From: Arthrobacter sp. Soil782
GTDB taxonomy: Bacteria > Actinomycetota > Actinomycetes > Actinomycetales > Micrococcaceae
NCBI RefSeq assembly: GCF_001428435.1
Contig: NZ_LMSO01000001.1
Coordinates: 124,001-188,000, forward strand
DNA length: 64,000 bases
Direction: 5' to 3'
The position numbers and the translations under genes are program-made. This document shows positions 7,129 through 15,118 of this stretch, one piece after another (position 1 is the first letter of the stretch; every line of letters begins with the position of its first letter). The notes under the pieces are model-generated. The model saw nothing but the letters and a program-made list of their open reading frames with translations. It searched no databases and was not told the origin of the DNA.

Positions 7129-9213
7129 ATGACTACGACCGCCCTCAGCGTGGACATTGTCCCCAGCTTCATCCGCGACGCCTGGTGGACCCCGGACCAG
7201 CACACGCTGTCCGAAGACAACGCCACTGAAGTACGGGACGCCAGCACCGGCGAACTGCTTGCCATGGTGAGCACCAGCGGGCTGGACGTTGCCGACGTCG
7301 TCGATTACGCCCGGACCACCGGCCAGAGTGAACTCGGGAAGTTTACGTTCCACCAACGCGCACTGAAGCTCAAGGCGCTCGCGCAGTTTCTGAACGGGCA
7401 GCGTGAGCACCTCTACGAGCTCTCTGCGCGGACCGGGGCCACGAAGGTGGACTCCATGGTGGACATCGACGGCGGCATCGGCGTCCTGTTTACGTTTGGT
7501 TCCAAGGGTCGGCGGGAACTGCCCAACTCGCAGGTTGTCATCGACGGGCCGGTCGAGGTTCTCTCGAAGGACGGGTCTTTTCTCGGCGAGCACATCTACA
7601 CCCGCATCCCCGGGGTCGCGGTGCAGATCAACGCGTTCAACTTCCCGGTGTGGGGCATGTTGGAGAAGCTTGCTCCGGCGTTCCTGGCCGGCGTGCCGAC
7701 CATAGTGAAGCCGGCAACGCCCACCGGGTATCTGACGGCCGCCGTCGTGAAGCTCATCATCGAGTCGAACATTCTGCCCGCCGGGTCGCTGCAGCTCATT
7801 TCCGGCCCTGCCCGCGACGTTCTGGATTACCTCGATTACCGCGATCTGGTGCTGTTCACCGGATCCGCATCGACGGCTAACAAGCTGAAGTCCCATGACA
7901 ACGTGACCACTGGCGGTGTGCGCTTTTCCTCAGAGACCGACTCCCTTAACGCCGCGATCCTCGGCGAGGACGCCGTCCCCGGCACTCCGGAGTTCGATGC
8001 GTTCATCAAGTCCCTCGTCACCGAGATCACGGTGAAGGCGGGCCAGAAGTGCACGAGTATCCGCCGCACGCTGGTTCCGAAGGCGCGGGTGTTCGACGTC
8101 GTTGCTGCCGCCCGCGACCGCATTGAGCAGCGCATCACGCTCGGTGACCCGCGTGCCGAGGGCGTCACCATGGGTGCGCTCGCGTCGGTCGCGCAGATGC
8201 GCGACGTCCGCGCCGCCGTCGAGACCATGCTGGCAGCGGGCGGCGAACTCGCCTACGGAACGCTCGATTCCCCGCGGGTCACGCACGCGGACGGCACCGT
8301 GGACGTTGCCGAGGGCGGCGCTTTCATGGCGCCGATGCTGCTGACCTGGGAGAACTCCGACGCGGTTGAACTTCACACGGTGGAGGCCTTCGGCCCGGTT
8401 GCCTCGGTGGTGGGATATGACGACACGGCCCATGCCGTGCGGCTCGCTGCCATGGGCGAGGGGTCGCTGGTTGCGACAGTCTGCACCAACGATCCTGCCA
8501 TTGCACGCGAACTGGTGATGGGCATTGCGGCTCACCACGGCCGCGTTCTGCTGCTGAACCGGGAGGATGCGCGTTCCTCCACCGGACACGGTTCGCCTGT
8601 GCCGCACCTGGTGCATGGCGGGCCGGGGCGTGCCGGCGGCGGCGAGGAGCTCGGCGGCATCCGCTCGGTGCTGCACCACATGCAGCGCACAGCCCTGCAG
8701 GGATCGCCGAACATGCTGACCGCGATTACCGGCGTCTGGCACACCGGCGCGGACCGGAACTTCGATGAAGAGCACCCGTTCCGGAAGAACCTTGCGACGC
8801 TGCGGATCGGGGATGCGGTGCGCTCGGACCTGCGTCAGGTGACGCTTGAGGACATCACCGCGTTTGCCAATGAGACCGGCGACAAGTTCTACGCGCATAC
8901 CAATGAGGAAGCTGCGGCCGCGAACCCGTTTTTCCCGGGCATAGTTGCGCACGGCTATCTGCTGCTGTCCTGGGGAGCCGGGCTGTTCGTGGAACCTGCT
9001 CCGGGGCCCGTCCTCGCGAACTACGGCCTCGAGAACCTGCGGTTCATCACTCCCGTTGCTGCCGGTGACTCGATCCGCGTGACCCTTACGGCCAAGCGCA
9101 TCACGCCGCGCGAGGACGAGGAGTACGGCGAGGTGTCCTGGGATGCGGTGCTCACCAACCAGAATGACGAGATCGTGGCGACCTACGACGTCCTGACCCT
9201 CGTGGAAAAGTAG
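7129..9213 (+). CDS. paaZ: bifunctional oxepin-CoA hydrolase / 3-oxo-5,6-dehydrosuberyl-CoA semialdehyde dehydrogenase
   Basis: 694 residues, the usual PaaZ length. Residues about 1-530 form the aldehyde dehydrogenase domain (NAFNFPVWGMLEKLAPA, FTGSASTANKL, catalytic Cys308 in KAGQKCTSIRR, ELGGIRSVLHHMQRTALQG). Residues about 545-690 form the MaoC-like hydratase domain (DKFYAHTNEEAAAANPFFPG, then IVAHGYLLLSWGAGLFV). The enzyme opens oxepin-CoA and oxidises the resulting aldehyde in the CoA-dependent phenylacetate pathway. The start at MTTTALSVD is chosen because the upstream extension would cross the operator. An AAAGG site lies 8 bases upstream. Confidence 0.95.
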   Translation: MTTTALSVDIVPSFIRDAWWTPDQHTLSEDNATEVRDASTGELLAMVSTSGLDVADVVDYARTTGQSELGKFTFHQRALKLKALAQFLNGQREHLYELSARTGATKVDSMVDIDGGIGVLFTFGSKGRRELPNSQVVIDGPVEVLSKDGSFLGEHIYTRIPGVAVQINAFNFPVWGMLEKLAPAFLAGVPTIVKPATPTGYLTAAVVKLIIESNILPAGSLQLISGPARDVLDYLDYRDLVLFTGSASTANKLKSHDNVTTGGVRFSSETDSLNAAILGEDAVPGTPEFDAFIKSLVTEITVKAGQKCTSIRRTLVPKARVFDVVAAARDRIEQRITLGDPRAEGVTMGALASVAQMRDVRAAVETMLAAGGELAYGTLDSPRVTHADGTVDVAEGGAFMAPMLLTWENSDAVELHTVEAFGPVASVVGYDDTAHAVRLAAMGEGSLVATVCTNDPAIARELVMGIAAHHGRVLLLNREDARSSTGHGSPVPHLVHGGPGRAGGGEELGGIRSVLHHMQRTALQGSPNMLTAITGVWHTGADRNFDEEHPFRKNLATLRIGDAVRSDLRQVTLEDITAFANETGDKFYAHTNEEAAAANPFFPGIVAHGYLLLSWGAGLFVEPAPGPVLANYGLENLRFITPVAAGDSIRVTLTAKRITPREDEEYGEVSWDAVLTNQNDEIVATYDVLTLVEK

Positions 9214-9225
9214 CCCCGCCGGCCC

Positions 9226-9274
9226 GGACCGCCTATCCCACTGGGTGCCCCAACTGAGTGGGACACGGCGGTCC
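9226..9274. terminator. hairpin between paaZ and the convergent AbiEi/DUF559 gene
   Basis: An outer stem GGACCGCC/GGCGGTCC and inner stem TCCCACT/AGTGGGA enclose a 14-base loop. It lies 12 bases after the paaZ stop and just before the end of the opposing gene, so it could serve both. Confidence 0.6.
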
Positions 9275-9295
9275 AGTCCCACCCGGATGGACGTT

Positions 9296-10102
9296 TCACT
9301 GGGATTTTCGGGAAGCGAGGCCTTGCCGGACTAACCGAATGAACGAGTCGGGCTCCCGTAGGATCAATTTCGCGCTGACACGCAGGATCGGGATGCCCTT
9401 CACCGTGAGCAGGTTCCACCGCCGGCGGTCCTCTTCGAACTCCTTGTGACCGCTGTGGTGCTCCCGACCGTCTGCCTCTATTCCCAGAATCCCTTCAACA
9501 AAAAGATCAAGCCGCCCGACACCTGGGATGTAGACCTGCGAGCTGACGTGAAGACCCTCCTCCCCGAGGCGGTAGCGTGCGACTGTCTCAAGAATGGACT
9601 CGGCATGAGGATCAACCAGTCCGATGATCCGGCGCAAGGGAGCATCGCGGGCGCCGGTTGCAGAAGCGCGAAGCTGTTCGAGGGAGACCCTCTTCTGGAC
9701 CACGGCGGACTCAACAATGCAGAGCGCATCCAGTTCCGGCAGGCACCTCATGCTCTGCACGCAGATATCCGCAAGTGACAGCGGCTTGACCTGGCGATGG
9801 ACCCGGAAGACTCCTTCAAGCGGCCGGCCGTGGTCAACGGTCACATGGACAAATGTCGGTTCCCGGAACACCCATAACCCTAGGTGTTTCGCAGCGGTGA
9901 TACAGGCAAGCTCGGCTCCCGCGCAGGCAGCGCTGACCAGTGCACTGGCAGACCCCGGAAGTGCGTAGACGCCTCGGGCCGGCCGCAGAATACGCTGTGT
10001 GGATAGAGCTTCGTCAATGCGCTGACGGGGGACACCCTGGGCGAGCAGAGTACCTCGGCGCGCAACTCCTCCTTGTATCTGCAGGGCTGCGACAATGTCC
10101 AT
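9296..10102 (-). CDS. AbiEi-like winged-helix + DUF559/Vsr-like endonuclease-fold protein
   Basis: 268 residues. The N-terminal part (about 1-60: GGVARRGTLLAQGVPRQRID, then RILRPARGVYALPG) is the AbiEi antitoxin-type winged helix. The C-terminal part carries the DUF559 PD-(D/E)XK pattern: GRLDLFVEGILGIEADGREHH, then FEEDRRRWNLLTVKGIPILR. This fusion is common and usually solitary in actinobacteria. A role in DNA binding or repair, or as a domesticated toxin-antitoxin component, is possible but unproven. No AbiEii nucleotidyltransferase partner is adjacent. It sits antisense between paaZ and paaR and breaks the catabolic cluster. Confidence 0.75.
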   Translation of the reverse strand: MDIVAALQIQGGVARRGTLLAQGVPRQRIDEALSTQRILRPARGVYALPGSASALVSAACAGAELACITAAKHLGLWVFREPTFVHVTVDHGRPLEGVFRVHRQVKPLSLADICVQSMRCLPELDALCIVESAVVQKRVSLEQLRASATGARDAPLRRIIGLVDPHAESILETVARYRLGEEGLHVSSQVYIPGVGRLDLFVEGILGIEADGREHHSGHKEFEEDRRRWNLLTVKGIPILRVSAKLILREPDSFIRLVRQGLASRKSQ

Positions 10103-10291
10103 GCTTCCAGACTGCCCGGGACGCATGGGGTGCGGATGAACTCGGACGGCTATGTGGATAACCCCTGCTCCCAGCGACCGGGTGAGACTGCTGGGATTGG
10201 GCTGCTTATTCCCAGCGGACGACGCATGTGGGTGGGATTCGCGGCAGGCGCGCCGGAATATCCCGACGAGGAGGGCGTGGTGTGGCCGGCC

Positions 10292-10897
10292 TCAGGCGTG
10301 GTGGTGCAGGCCCTCAAACACCATGGCGATGACGTCGTCGGCGAGCTTCTGGGGCGTCAGCGGACCCCCGGGCTTGTACCACTCGACCACTGAGTTGATC
10401 GTGCCGAACAGCAGCCTCGTTGTGGTCCGCGGATCGATGTCCTTACGGATGGAGCCCTCGGACCGCGCAGCCTCAACCAGGGACGCCACGTGGTGATCAA
10501 ACGCACGACGGCGTTCGAGGGCCTCGCGCTCAACCTCCGTATTGCCGCGCAGCCGCAGCAGGAGAGTCACAAAGGGAAGGCGCTCGGTCAACACGGCGAT
10601 AGTGCCGCGCAGCACGTACTCGAGCCGCTGGTCCGCCTTGCCGGACGTTGCATGCGCGTGCGTCAGTACGGCTTCGAGGCCTCCTAGTGCATGGTCCAGT
10701 GCGAGGCGCAGCAGATCGCCTTTCGAAGGCACGTGATGATAGATCGCGGACTTGCTGATGCCCAGGTTCTCAGCGAGAACGCCCATCGACGTGGCCTCAT
10801 AGCCATGCCGGTTGAAGACATCGACGGCGATGTTAAGAACGGTCTGCTGGTCGTATCCGGGACGTCCGCGGCGGGTAGCGGCCTGTGAAGTAGGCAT
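10292..10897 (-). CDS. paaR: TetR-family repressor of phenylacetate catabolism
   Basis: 201 residues with an N-terminal TetR DNA-binding domain (about 15-62; AENLGISKSAIYHHVPSKGD) and an all-helical ligand domain. Location between paaZ and paaK, and palindromes resembling its own promoter site in front of each paa block, fit PaaR, the phenylacetyl-CoA-responsive repressor known in several bacteria. A related palindrome lies 10 bases before its start, suggesting autoregulation. The paaK gene upstream is on the same strand with a 54-base gap that contains the site. Confidence 0.88.
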   Translation of the reverse strand: MPTSQAATRRGRPGYDQQTVLNIAVDVFNRHGYEATSMGVLAENLGISKSAIYHHVPSKGDLLRLALDHALGGLEAVLTHAHATSGKADQRLEYVLRGTIAVLTERLPFVTLLLRLRGNTEVEREALERRRAFDHHVASLVEAARSEGSIRKDIDPRTTTRLLFGTINSVVEWYKPGGPLTPQKLADDVIAMVFEGLHHHA

Positions 10898-10906
10898 AGC
10901 TGTTAT

Positions 10907-10928
10907 TTTCGCATGAACGTTCGGTCAG
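10907..10928. promoter_or_regulatory. putative PaaR operator between paaK and paaR
   Basis: TTTCGCATGAACGTTCGGTCAG carries the core TGAACGTTCGGT, the reverse complement of ACCGAACGTTCA. The outer bases are less conserved than in the sites at 7063 and 12776. It lies immediately upstream of paaR on the minus strand. Confidence 0.6.
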
Positions 10929-10951
10929 CATAAACGCCGGCTATCCCGGAA

Positions 10952-12283
10952 TCAGAGCTTCGGCCGCAGGTCATAGATGCGCTTTAGCTTCCCGCTTGAG
11001 CGTGCCAGGGAACCGCTCTCGACGACGGATACCGCGCAGCTTGACCCGATGTGGATCTTGATCTGTTTGCTCAGCTCGGACGCTGCAGCAGCAGCGTCGT
11101 CGGCGCTCACGCCTTCGCGCGGCTCGATGCGGACAGTCAACTGGTCCATCCGCTGCCCCTCAGGGCGCGTGAGCTCCAGCTGGAAATGCGGGCTGAGCGC
11201 AGGAATGCGAAGGGCAATCTCCTCAATCTGCGTAGGAAAGAGATTTACGCCCCGCAGGATGATCATGTCGTCGCTGCGTCCGGTGATTCGGTCCATCCGC
11301 CGCATACCGGGCCGGGCGGTGCCCGGAAGCAGTCGAGTCAGGTCATGCGTGCGGTACCGGATTATGGGCAGCGCTTCCTTGGTGAGCGAGGTGAAGACAA
11401 GCTCACCCGACTGGCCGTCGTCGAGGACTGCGTCGGTGAAAGGGTCGATGATTTCGGGCCGGAAGTGGTCCTCCCAGATGTGTGAGCCGTCCTTCGTCTC
11501 GACGCATTCACCCGCGACGCCAGGCCCCATCACCTCGGAGAGCCCGTAGATGTCGCACGCGTCGAATCCCATGCGCTGCTCAAGTTCCGTGCGCATCCGG
11601 TCAGTCCAGGGCTCCGCCCCCAGCACTGCGGTCTTGAGGGAGGTACCCTTCGGATCAACGCCGGCTGCGACCATCGCGTCAAGGATGGTGAGCAGGTAGG
11701 TGGGAGTGCTGAGGATGGCGTCCGGCTCGAAGTCCTGGATGAGCTGCACCTGGCGTTCGGTTTGCCCGCCGGAGATCGGGATAACGGTGCAGCCGAGCTT
11801 CTCTGCTCCGAAGTGCGCCCCCAACCCACCCGTGAAGAGCCCGTAGCCGTAGGCGTTGTGGACCTTGTCGCCCTTCTTGACGCCGCTGGCCCGCAGGCAC
11901 CGCGCAACCAGCGACGCCCACCGGTCGAGATCCCCGGAGGTGTAACCGACGACCGTGGGACGTCCGGTGGTGCCCGAGGAGGCGTGAATGCGGGCCACAC
12001 GCTCCTGCGGAACTGCGAACATCCCGAAGGGGTACGTCTGCCGGAGGTCCTCCTTGGTGGTGTAAGGGAACTTGGCCAGGTCGGAAAGCTCGCGAAGGTC
12101 CTCAGGGTGGACTCCGGCGTCGTCGAACTTGCGGCGGTATAGGTCCACATTCTCGTACGCGTACTTCACCGTCCACTGCAGCCGCTCGAGCTGGAGTTCC
12201 TCAATGCGCCCCCGGTCATAGCTCTCCTCGGGATCCAAGGTGCCTGCATCCGCTGCTGTCGCCTTGATGGCCGTGGTGCTCAT
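10952..12283 (-). CDS. paaK: phenylacetate-CoA ligase
   Basis: 443 residues of the AMP-forming adenylate family, PaaK branch. The nucleotide-binding motif HASSGTTGRPTVVGYT is near residue 100, YGLSEVMGPGV follows, and the C-terminal lid domain contains GRSDDMIILRGVNLFPTQIE. It activates phenylacetate with ATP and CoA, the first step of the pathway. The stop is 54 bases before paaR and its start overlaps the paaI stop by 4 bases (ATGA), so paaI-paaK form one translationally coupled unit, possibly with paaR. Confidence 0.95.
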   Translation of the reverse strand: MSTTAIKATAADAGTLDPEESYDRGRIEELQLERLQWTVKYAYENVDLYRRKFDDAGVHPEDLRELSDLAKFPYTTKEDLRQTYPFGMFAVPQERVARIHASSGTTGRPTVVGYTSGDLDRWASLVARCLRASGVKKGDKVHNAYGYGLFTGGLGAHFGAEKLGCTVIPISGGQTERQVQLIQDFEPDAILSTPTYLLTILDAMVAAGVDPKGTSLKTAVLGAEPWTDRMRTELEQRMGFDACDIYGLSEVMGPGVAGECVETKDGSHIWEDHFRPEIIDPFTDAVLDDGQSGELVFTSLTKEALPIIRYRTHDLTRLLPGTARPGMRRMDRITGRSDDMIILRGVNLFPTQIEEIALRIPALSPHFQLELTRPEGQRMDQLTVRIEPREGVSADDAAAAASELSKQIKIHIGSSCAVSVVESGSLARSSGKLKRIYDLRPKL

Positions 12284-12756
12284 GGTGTCCTCTTCTCGGG
12301 CTGGTTCGTGGCTGAAGCATCGCGGCCGGTTTTGTTGGGAACGGTTCGCGACCGGCCGCGGAACTCGGCAATCAGACGAGTGTCGCCGTCGTCGTTCGCG
12401 GCAGTGATCGCAATGTCGTAGAGGCCGCTCCGGCCGGCAGAGGCTTTTCGGTCAGCGACCGCGGTCAGCACATCGCCCGGAAAGGCGGGGGCAAGGAAAT
12501 TGATGTCGACGCCGGATGCGACCGTGATCGTTTCCGTCTCACCTGGCGGATTGCAGGCGAGCGCGAAGGCCGAATCCGCGAAGGCAAAAACCATTCCGCC
12601 GTGAGCAATCCCGAAGCCGTTGAGCATTTCCTCGCGCAGTCGCATGGTGATGGTCGCATGCCCGTCAGCGAGACGGAGAACTTCGATTCCCATCCAGCGG
12701 GAGGCGTGGTCCTGTTCGAGGATAGGGTGCGCAGGGCGGACGTCAGTGTCCTTCAT
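12280..12756 (-). CDS. paaI: hydroxyphenylacetyl-CoA thioesterase
   Basis: 158 residues, hotdog fold of the PaaI group: GFGIAHGGMVFAFADSAFAL contains the HGG turn and the catalytic Asp (ADSAF). PaaI rescues CoA from dead-end hydroxylated phenylacetyl-CoA species. It is the first gene of the minus-strand paaI-paaK unit. A PaaR-like operator starts 20 bases upstream of its ATG. About 24 C-terminal residues are polar and probably disordered. Confidence 0.9.
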   Translation of the reverse strand: MKDTDVRPAHPILEQDHASRWMGIEVLRLADGHATITMRLREEMLNGFGIAHGGMVFAFADSAFALACNPPGETETITVASGVDINFLAPAFPGDVLTAVADRKASAGRSGLYDIAITAANDDGDTRLIAEFRGRSRTVPNKTGRDASATNQPEKRTP

Positions 12757-12775
12757 ACAGGCCTCTCAGAATTAT

Positions 12776-12797
12776 TTACCGATCGTTCATTAGGTAA
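12776..12797. promoter_or_regulatory. putative PaaR operator upstream of paaI
   Basis: TTACCGATCG-N6-TTAGGTAA has perfect 5-base outer arms and shares ACCGANCGTTCA with the sites at 7063 and 10907. The rest of the gap 12757-12916 shows nothing else. Confidence 0.7.
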
Positions 12798-12916
12798 TAC
12801 CGGAACCGCCTCGACTGTCAAGCAGATGAAGGCATTGTGGCGCGCGAGGTACCGGCAGGGAGTCGCTGCAAACCCGCCGGGTGGGGTCAGTCTCCCGGCG
12901 GCGCGGGCGGGTCCGG

Positions 12917-13666
12917 TCACCCTGGTGGTTCAGGGCTTGCTGGTGGTGCGGGGCTTGCCGGCGGTGCCGGAGTGGTTGGTGGTCCGACGGCGGGTGCGGA
13001 GGGGAGCGGAGGTTCAGGCACGGCCGGCCCTGAAGGTTCGGGAGAGGGCGGAGCGGGCGCCGGCGTCGTTGGAGGTGGAGGTTCGACCGGGGCGGGTCCG
13101 GTGGGTGGTGGCGCAAGCTCAGGAGGTGGAGCCTGTCCCCGCCCTGGGTCTGGAGCAGGATCAGTCACGGGCGAGGGAGTAGATGCGGGATCCGGCACCG
13201 GCTCACGCGACGTATCCGGTTCCGGATCGGGAATCGGAGCGGGAACGGGGACCGGCACAGGTACGGGCGGCGGTACCAGACCCGGCGTCGGTTGCGTCGG
13301 TTGGAGTTCTGTTTGCTCCGGTGTTGGCGTCGAGGGGTCCCTTGGCGGAGTCGGAGCGGAACGGTCGTTCAACCTGCGTTCGAAGTACGCTCGGAGATTG
13401 GCAATCGCTTCTTCAATCTCCTGCTGTTGTGCAGGCTCGACTGCGCCGATGAAACCCAACGTTGCCAACCGGGTACCGAGAGCATCCAGCGCATCCAGTG
13501 CCGCTGCGAAATCTCCGTCGACGGACAATGCCGTGACCTCCAGAACGTCGGCCTGTAACTGTCGCGAGGCGGCAGCACCGTAATCCGGAGCGAGACTGCA
13601 GCCGCTCAAAAGCGTCAGGCTCAGCGCTGCCGCTGCAGCGCCCAGGCGGGTTCTTCTGGTCCTCAC
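12917..13666 (-). CDS. proline-rich lipoprotein coupled to a Ser/Thr kinase
   Basis: 249 residues. A lipoprotein signal peptide ends in the lipobox LLSGC (Cys about 23). A short helical domain follows (about 30-105; an ALDALDALGTRLATLG helix and EIEEAIANLRAYFERRL). The last 140 residues are a low-complexity Pro/Ala/Pro-Val tract, like a wall-spanning or extended linker. The gene overlaps the kinase stop by 4 bases (ATGA), so the two are co-translated and may work together at the envelope. The base composition of the tract makes a false glycine-rich frame on the opposite strand. Confidence 0.8.
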   Translation of the reverse strand: MRTRRTRLGAAAAALSLTLLSGCSLAPDYGAAASRQLQADVLEVTALSVDGDFAAALDALDALGTRLATLGFIGAVEPAQQQEIEEAIANLRAYFERRLNDRSAPTPPRDPSTPTPEQTELQPTQPTPGLVPPPVPVPVPVPAPIPDPEPDTSREPVPDPASTPSPVTDPAPDPGRGQAPPPELAPPPTGPAPVEPPPPTTPAPAPPSPEPSGPAVPEPPLPSAPAVGPPTTPAPPASPAPPASPEPPG

Positions 13667-14970
13667 GGGGTCACGCTTTCCTGTAGATCTTCCAGCAGTT
13701 CACCGAGTTCTCCTGTGGCCGGAGGGTAGTCGACCGTCTCGGAACCAGCTCCTGGCATGAGGGCGGGCACCAGGATGACCGCCGCAATCAAGAGCGCCAG
13801 CACCGCTGCGAGTGCAATCAACGCCCAACGGAGCACCGCAGGCTTTCTCCGTCCCTGCGAAGCTGCGGGGGCAGCTGTCGCGGCATGGCCGTGCCACTCA
13901 TCGTCGTCCTCCGGGCCGCCGTCGTCGTCAGGTGCATGCAGCGCGGGCCCGGGCCGCTCCTGCACCGGCTGCTGCGCCGTGGTCGGCTGCGGGTCCTGCC
14001 GGATGCGTTCCTGCTGCTCTGTGGGAGGTTCCGATGCTTCCGGCGAGTCCTTGCGGAGTCCGCCCATTCCGCCCGCTGTCACAGACGGAGAACCCAGTGC
14101 GCGGGAAACGTCCTCCGCCGATGGCCGGGCCGCCGGATCCCGGTGCGTCATAGCGCGGAGGAGCCGGGCCCAGCCGCTATCCAGTTGCGCCGGGATCACC
14201 GGGTCACGGTGAAGGCGTGCGGCGGCGGACGCTGCTGCCGGACCAGGGAAAGGCGTTTCACCTGTGAGGCACTCGAGCAGCACCAGGCCGAGAGAGTAGA
14301 TGTCGCTGGCAGCGGTGGCCCCGAGACCTTCCGCCTGTTCCGGACTGAAGTAGGCGGCGGTACCGACGGATTGCCCCGTCGCAGTCAGATGAGCTTCTTC
14401 CACGAGGCGGGCGATGCCGAAATCCGTGAGCTTGGGATGCTCGGTCCGGTGTGGATTGCCGCTGGTACCGAGGAGAATGTTGGCCGGTTTCACATCGCGG
14501 TGGATTACCCGCTGACTATGGATATAGGCCAGAGCCTCGGCCACGCCCCTCCCCATGGCCTGCGTCTCTTCCGCAGTGAGGGGAGCATGGAAGTTGGCCC
14601 GGTGAAGATCCTCACCCTTGATCAACTCCATCACGAGGAAGGTCCGGCGGTGCAGGTCAACCGTGTCAGTGCCGATGTCGAAAACGGTCACCAGATTGCG
14701 GTGGTTCAGCCCCGCCAGAATCTGGGCTTCCGCCCGTTGGCGAGCTTCATCCTCGGGGCTGATCGAACCGGTGTGGAACACCTTGATGGCCACATCCCGG
14801 TCAAGCACTTCATCCCGCGCCTGATGCACCGAGGCCATGCCTCCCTGACCGAGGAGGGCATCCAGCCGATACCGCCCGCCAAGGACCTGGGGTAAGCCGA
14901 GGTCGGGTTGGGAGCCTGGTTCTCCCACCGTCGTTGCAGCATGTGCCGATCCGGCACTCTTGCTGTCCAT
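13663..14970 (-). CDS. PknB-type transmembrane serine/threonine protein kinase
   Basis: 435 residues. The Hanks-type kinase domain covers about 30-290: the Gly loop LGQGGMASVHQAR, VAIKVF lysine, catalytic HRDVKPANILL, DFGIARL and an APE-like SPEQAEG. A Pro/Glu-rich juxtamembrane region (about 300-375) is followed by one membrane helix (WALIALAAVLALLIAAVILV) and a short external tail of about 30 residues without PASTA repeats. It likely phosphorylates cytoplasmic targets in response to a signal seen with its lipoprotein partner. It is read together with that downstream gene. Confidence 0.92.
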   Translation of the reverse strand: MDSKSAGSAHAATTVGEPGSQPDLGLPQVLGGRYRLDALLGQGGMASVHQARDEVLDRDVAIKVFHTGSISPEDEARQRAEAQILAGLNHRNLVTVFDIGTDTVDLHRRTFLVMELIKGEDLHRANFHAPLTAEETQAMGRGVAEALAYIHSQRVIHRDVKPANILLGTSGNPHRTEHPKLTDFGIARLVEEAHLTATGQSVGTAAYFSPEQAEGLGATAASDIYSLGLVLLECLTGETPFPGPAAASAAARLHRDPVIPAQLDSGWARLLRAMTHRDPAARPSAEDVSRALGSPSVTAGGMGGLRKDSPEASEPPTEQQERIRQDPQPTTAQQPVQERPGPALHAPDDDGGPEDDDEWHGHAATAAPAASQGRRKPAVLRWALIALAAVLALLIAAVILVPALMPGAGSETVDYPPATGELGELLEDLQESVTP

Positions 14971-15006
14971 CTTTCAACTATACCGACGCCGGGCTGTCCC
15001 CGCCCG

Positions 15007-15045
15007 GCGCCGGGAACCCGGGGCCGGGCGCCGGGTTCCCGGCGC
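15007..15045 (-). terminator. 15-bp GC-rich hairpin after oligopeptidase B
   Basis: GCGCCGGGAACCCGG and its perfect complement are separated by 9 bases. It lies 74 bases past the ptrB stop and before the kinase start on the same strand. No clear U tract follows. Confidence 0.6.
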
Positions 15046-15118
15046 GCCTGAAGTGTCCATACGGAGTGTTCGGAGCCCCGGCACCGAAGTATCGCAGCAG
15101 CGCTGGGAATTCGGGAGC

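Noticed and set aside
7930-9282. 450-codon minus-strand frame opposite paaZ
   Set aside because: Shadow of the MaoC/ALDH gene, no motif, no ribosome site.
9296-10102. Complete AbiE toxin-antitoxin system
   Set aside because: No AbiEii nucleotidyltransferase gene lies on either side; neighbours are paaZ and paaR.
12837-13583. Long glycine-rich plus-strand frame looking like a PGRS or collagen-like protein
   Set aside because: It is the complement of the proline-rich lipoprotein gene; Pro codons (CCN) read as Gly (GGN) on the other strand. The minus-strand frame has a signal peptide, lipobox and an ATGA overlap with the kinase.
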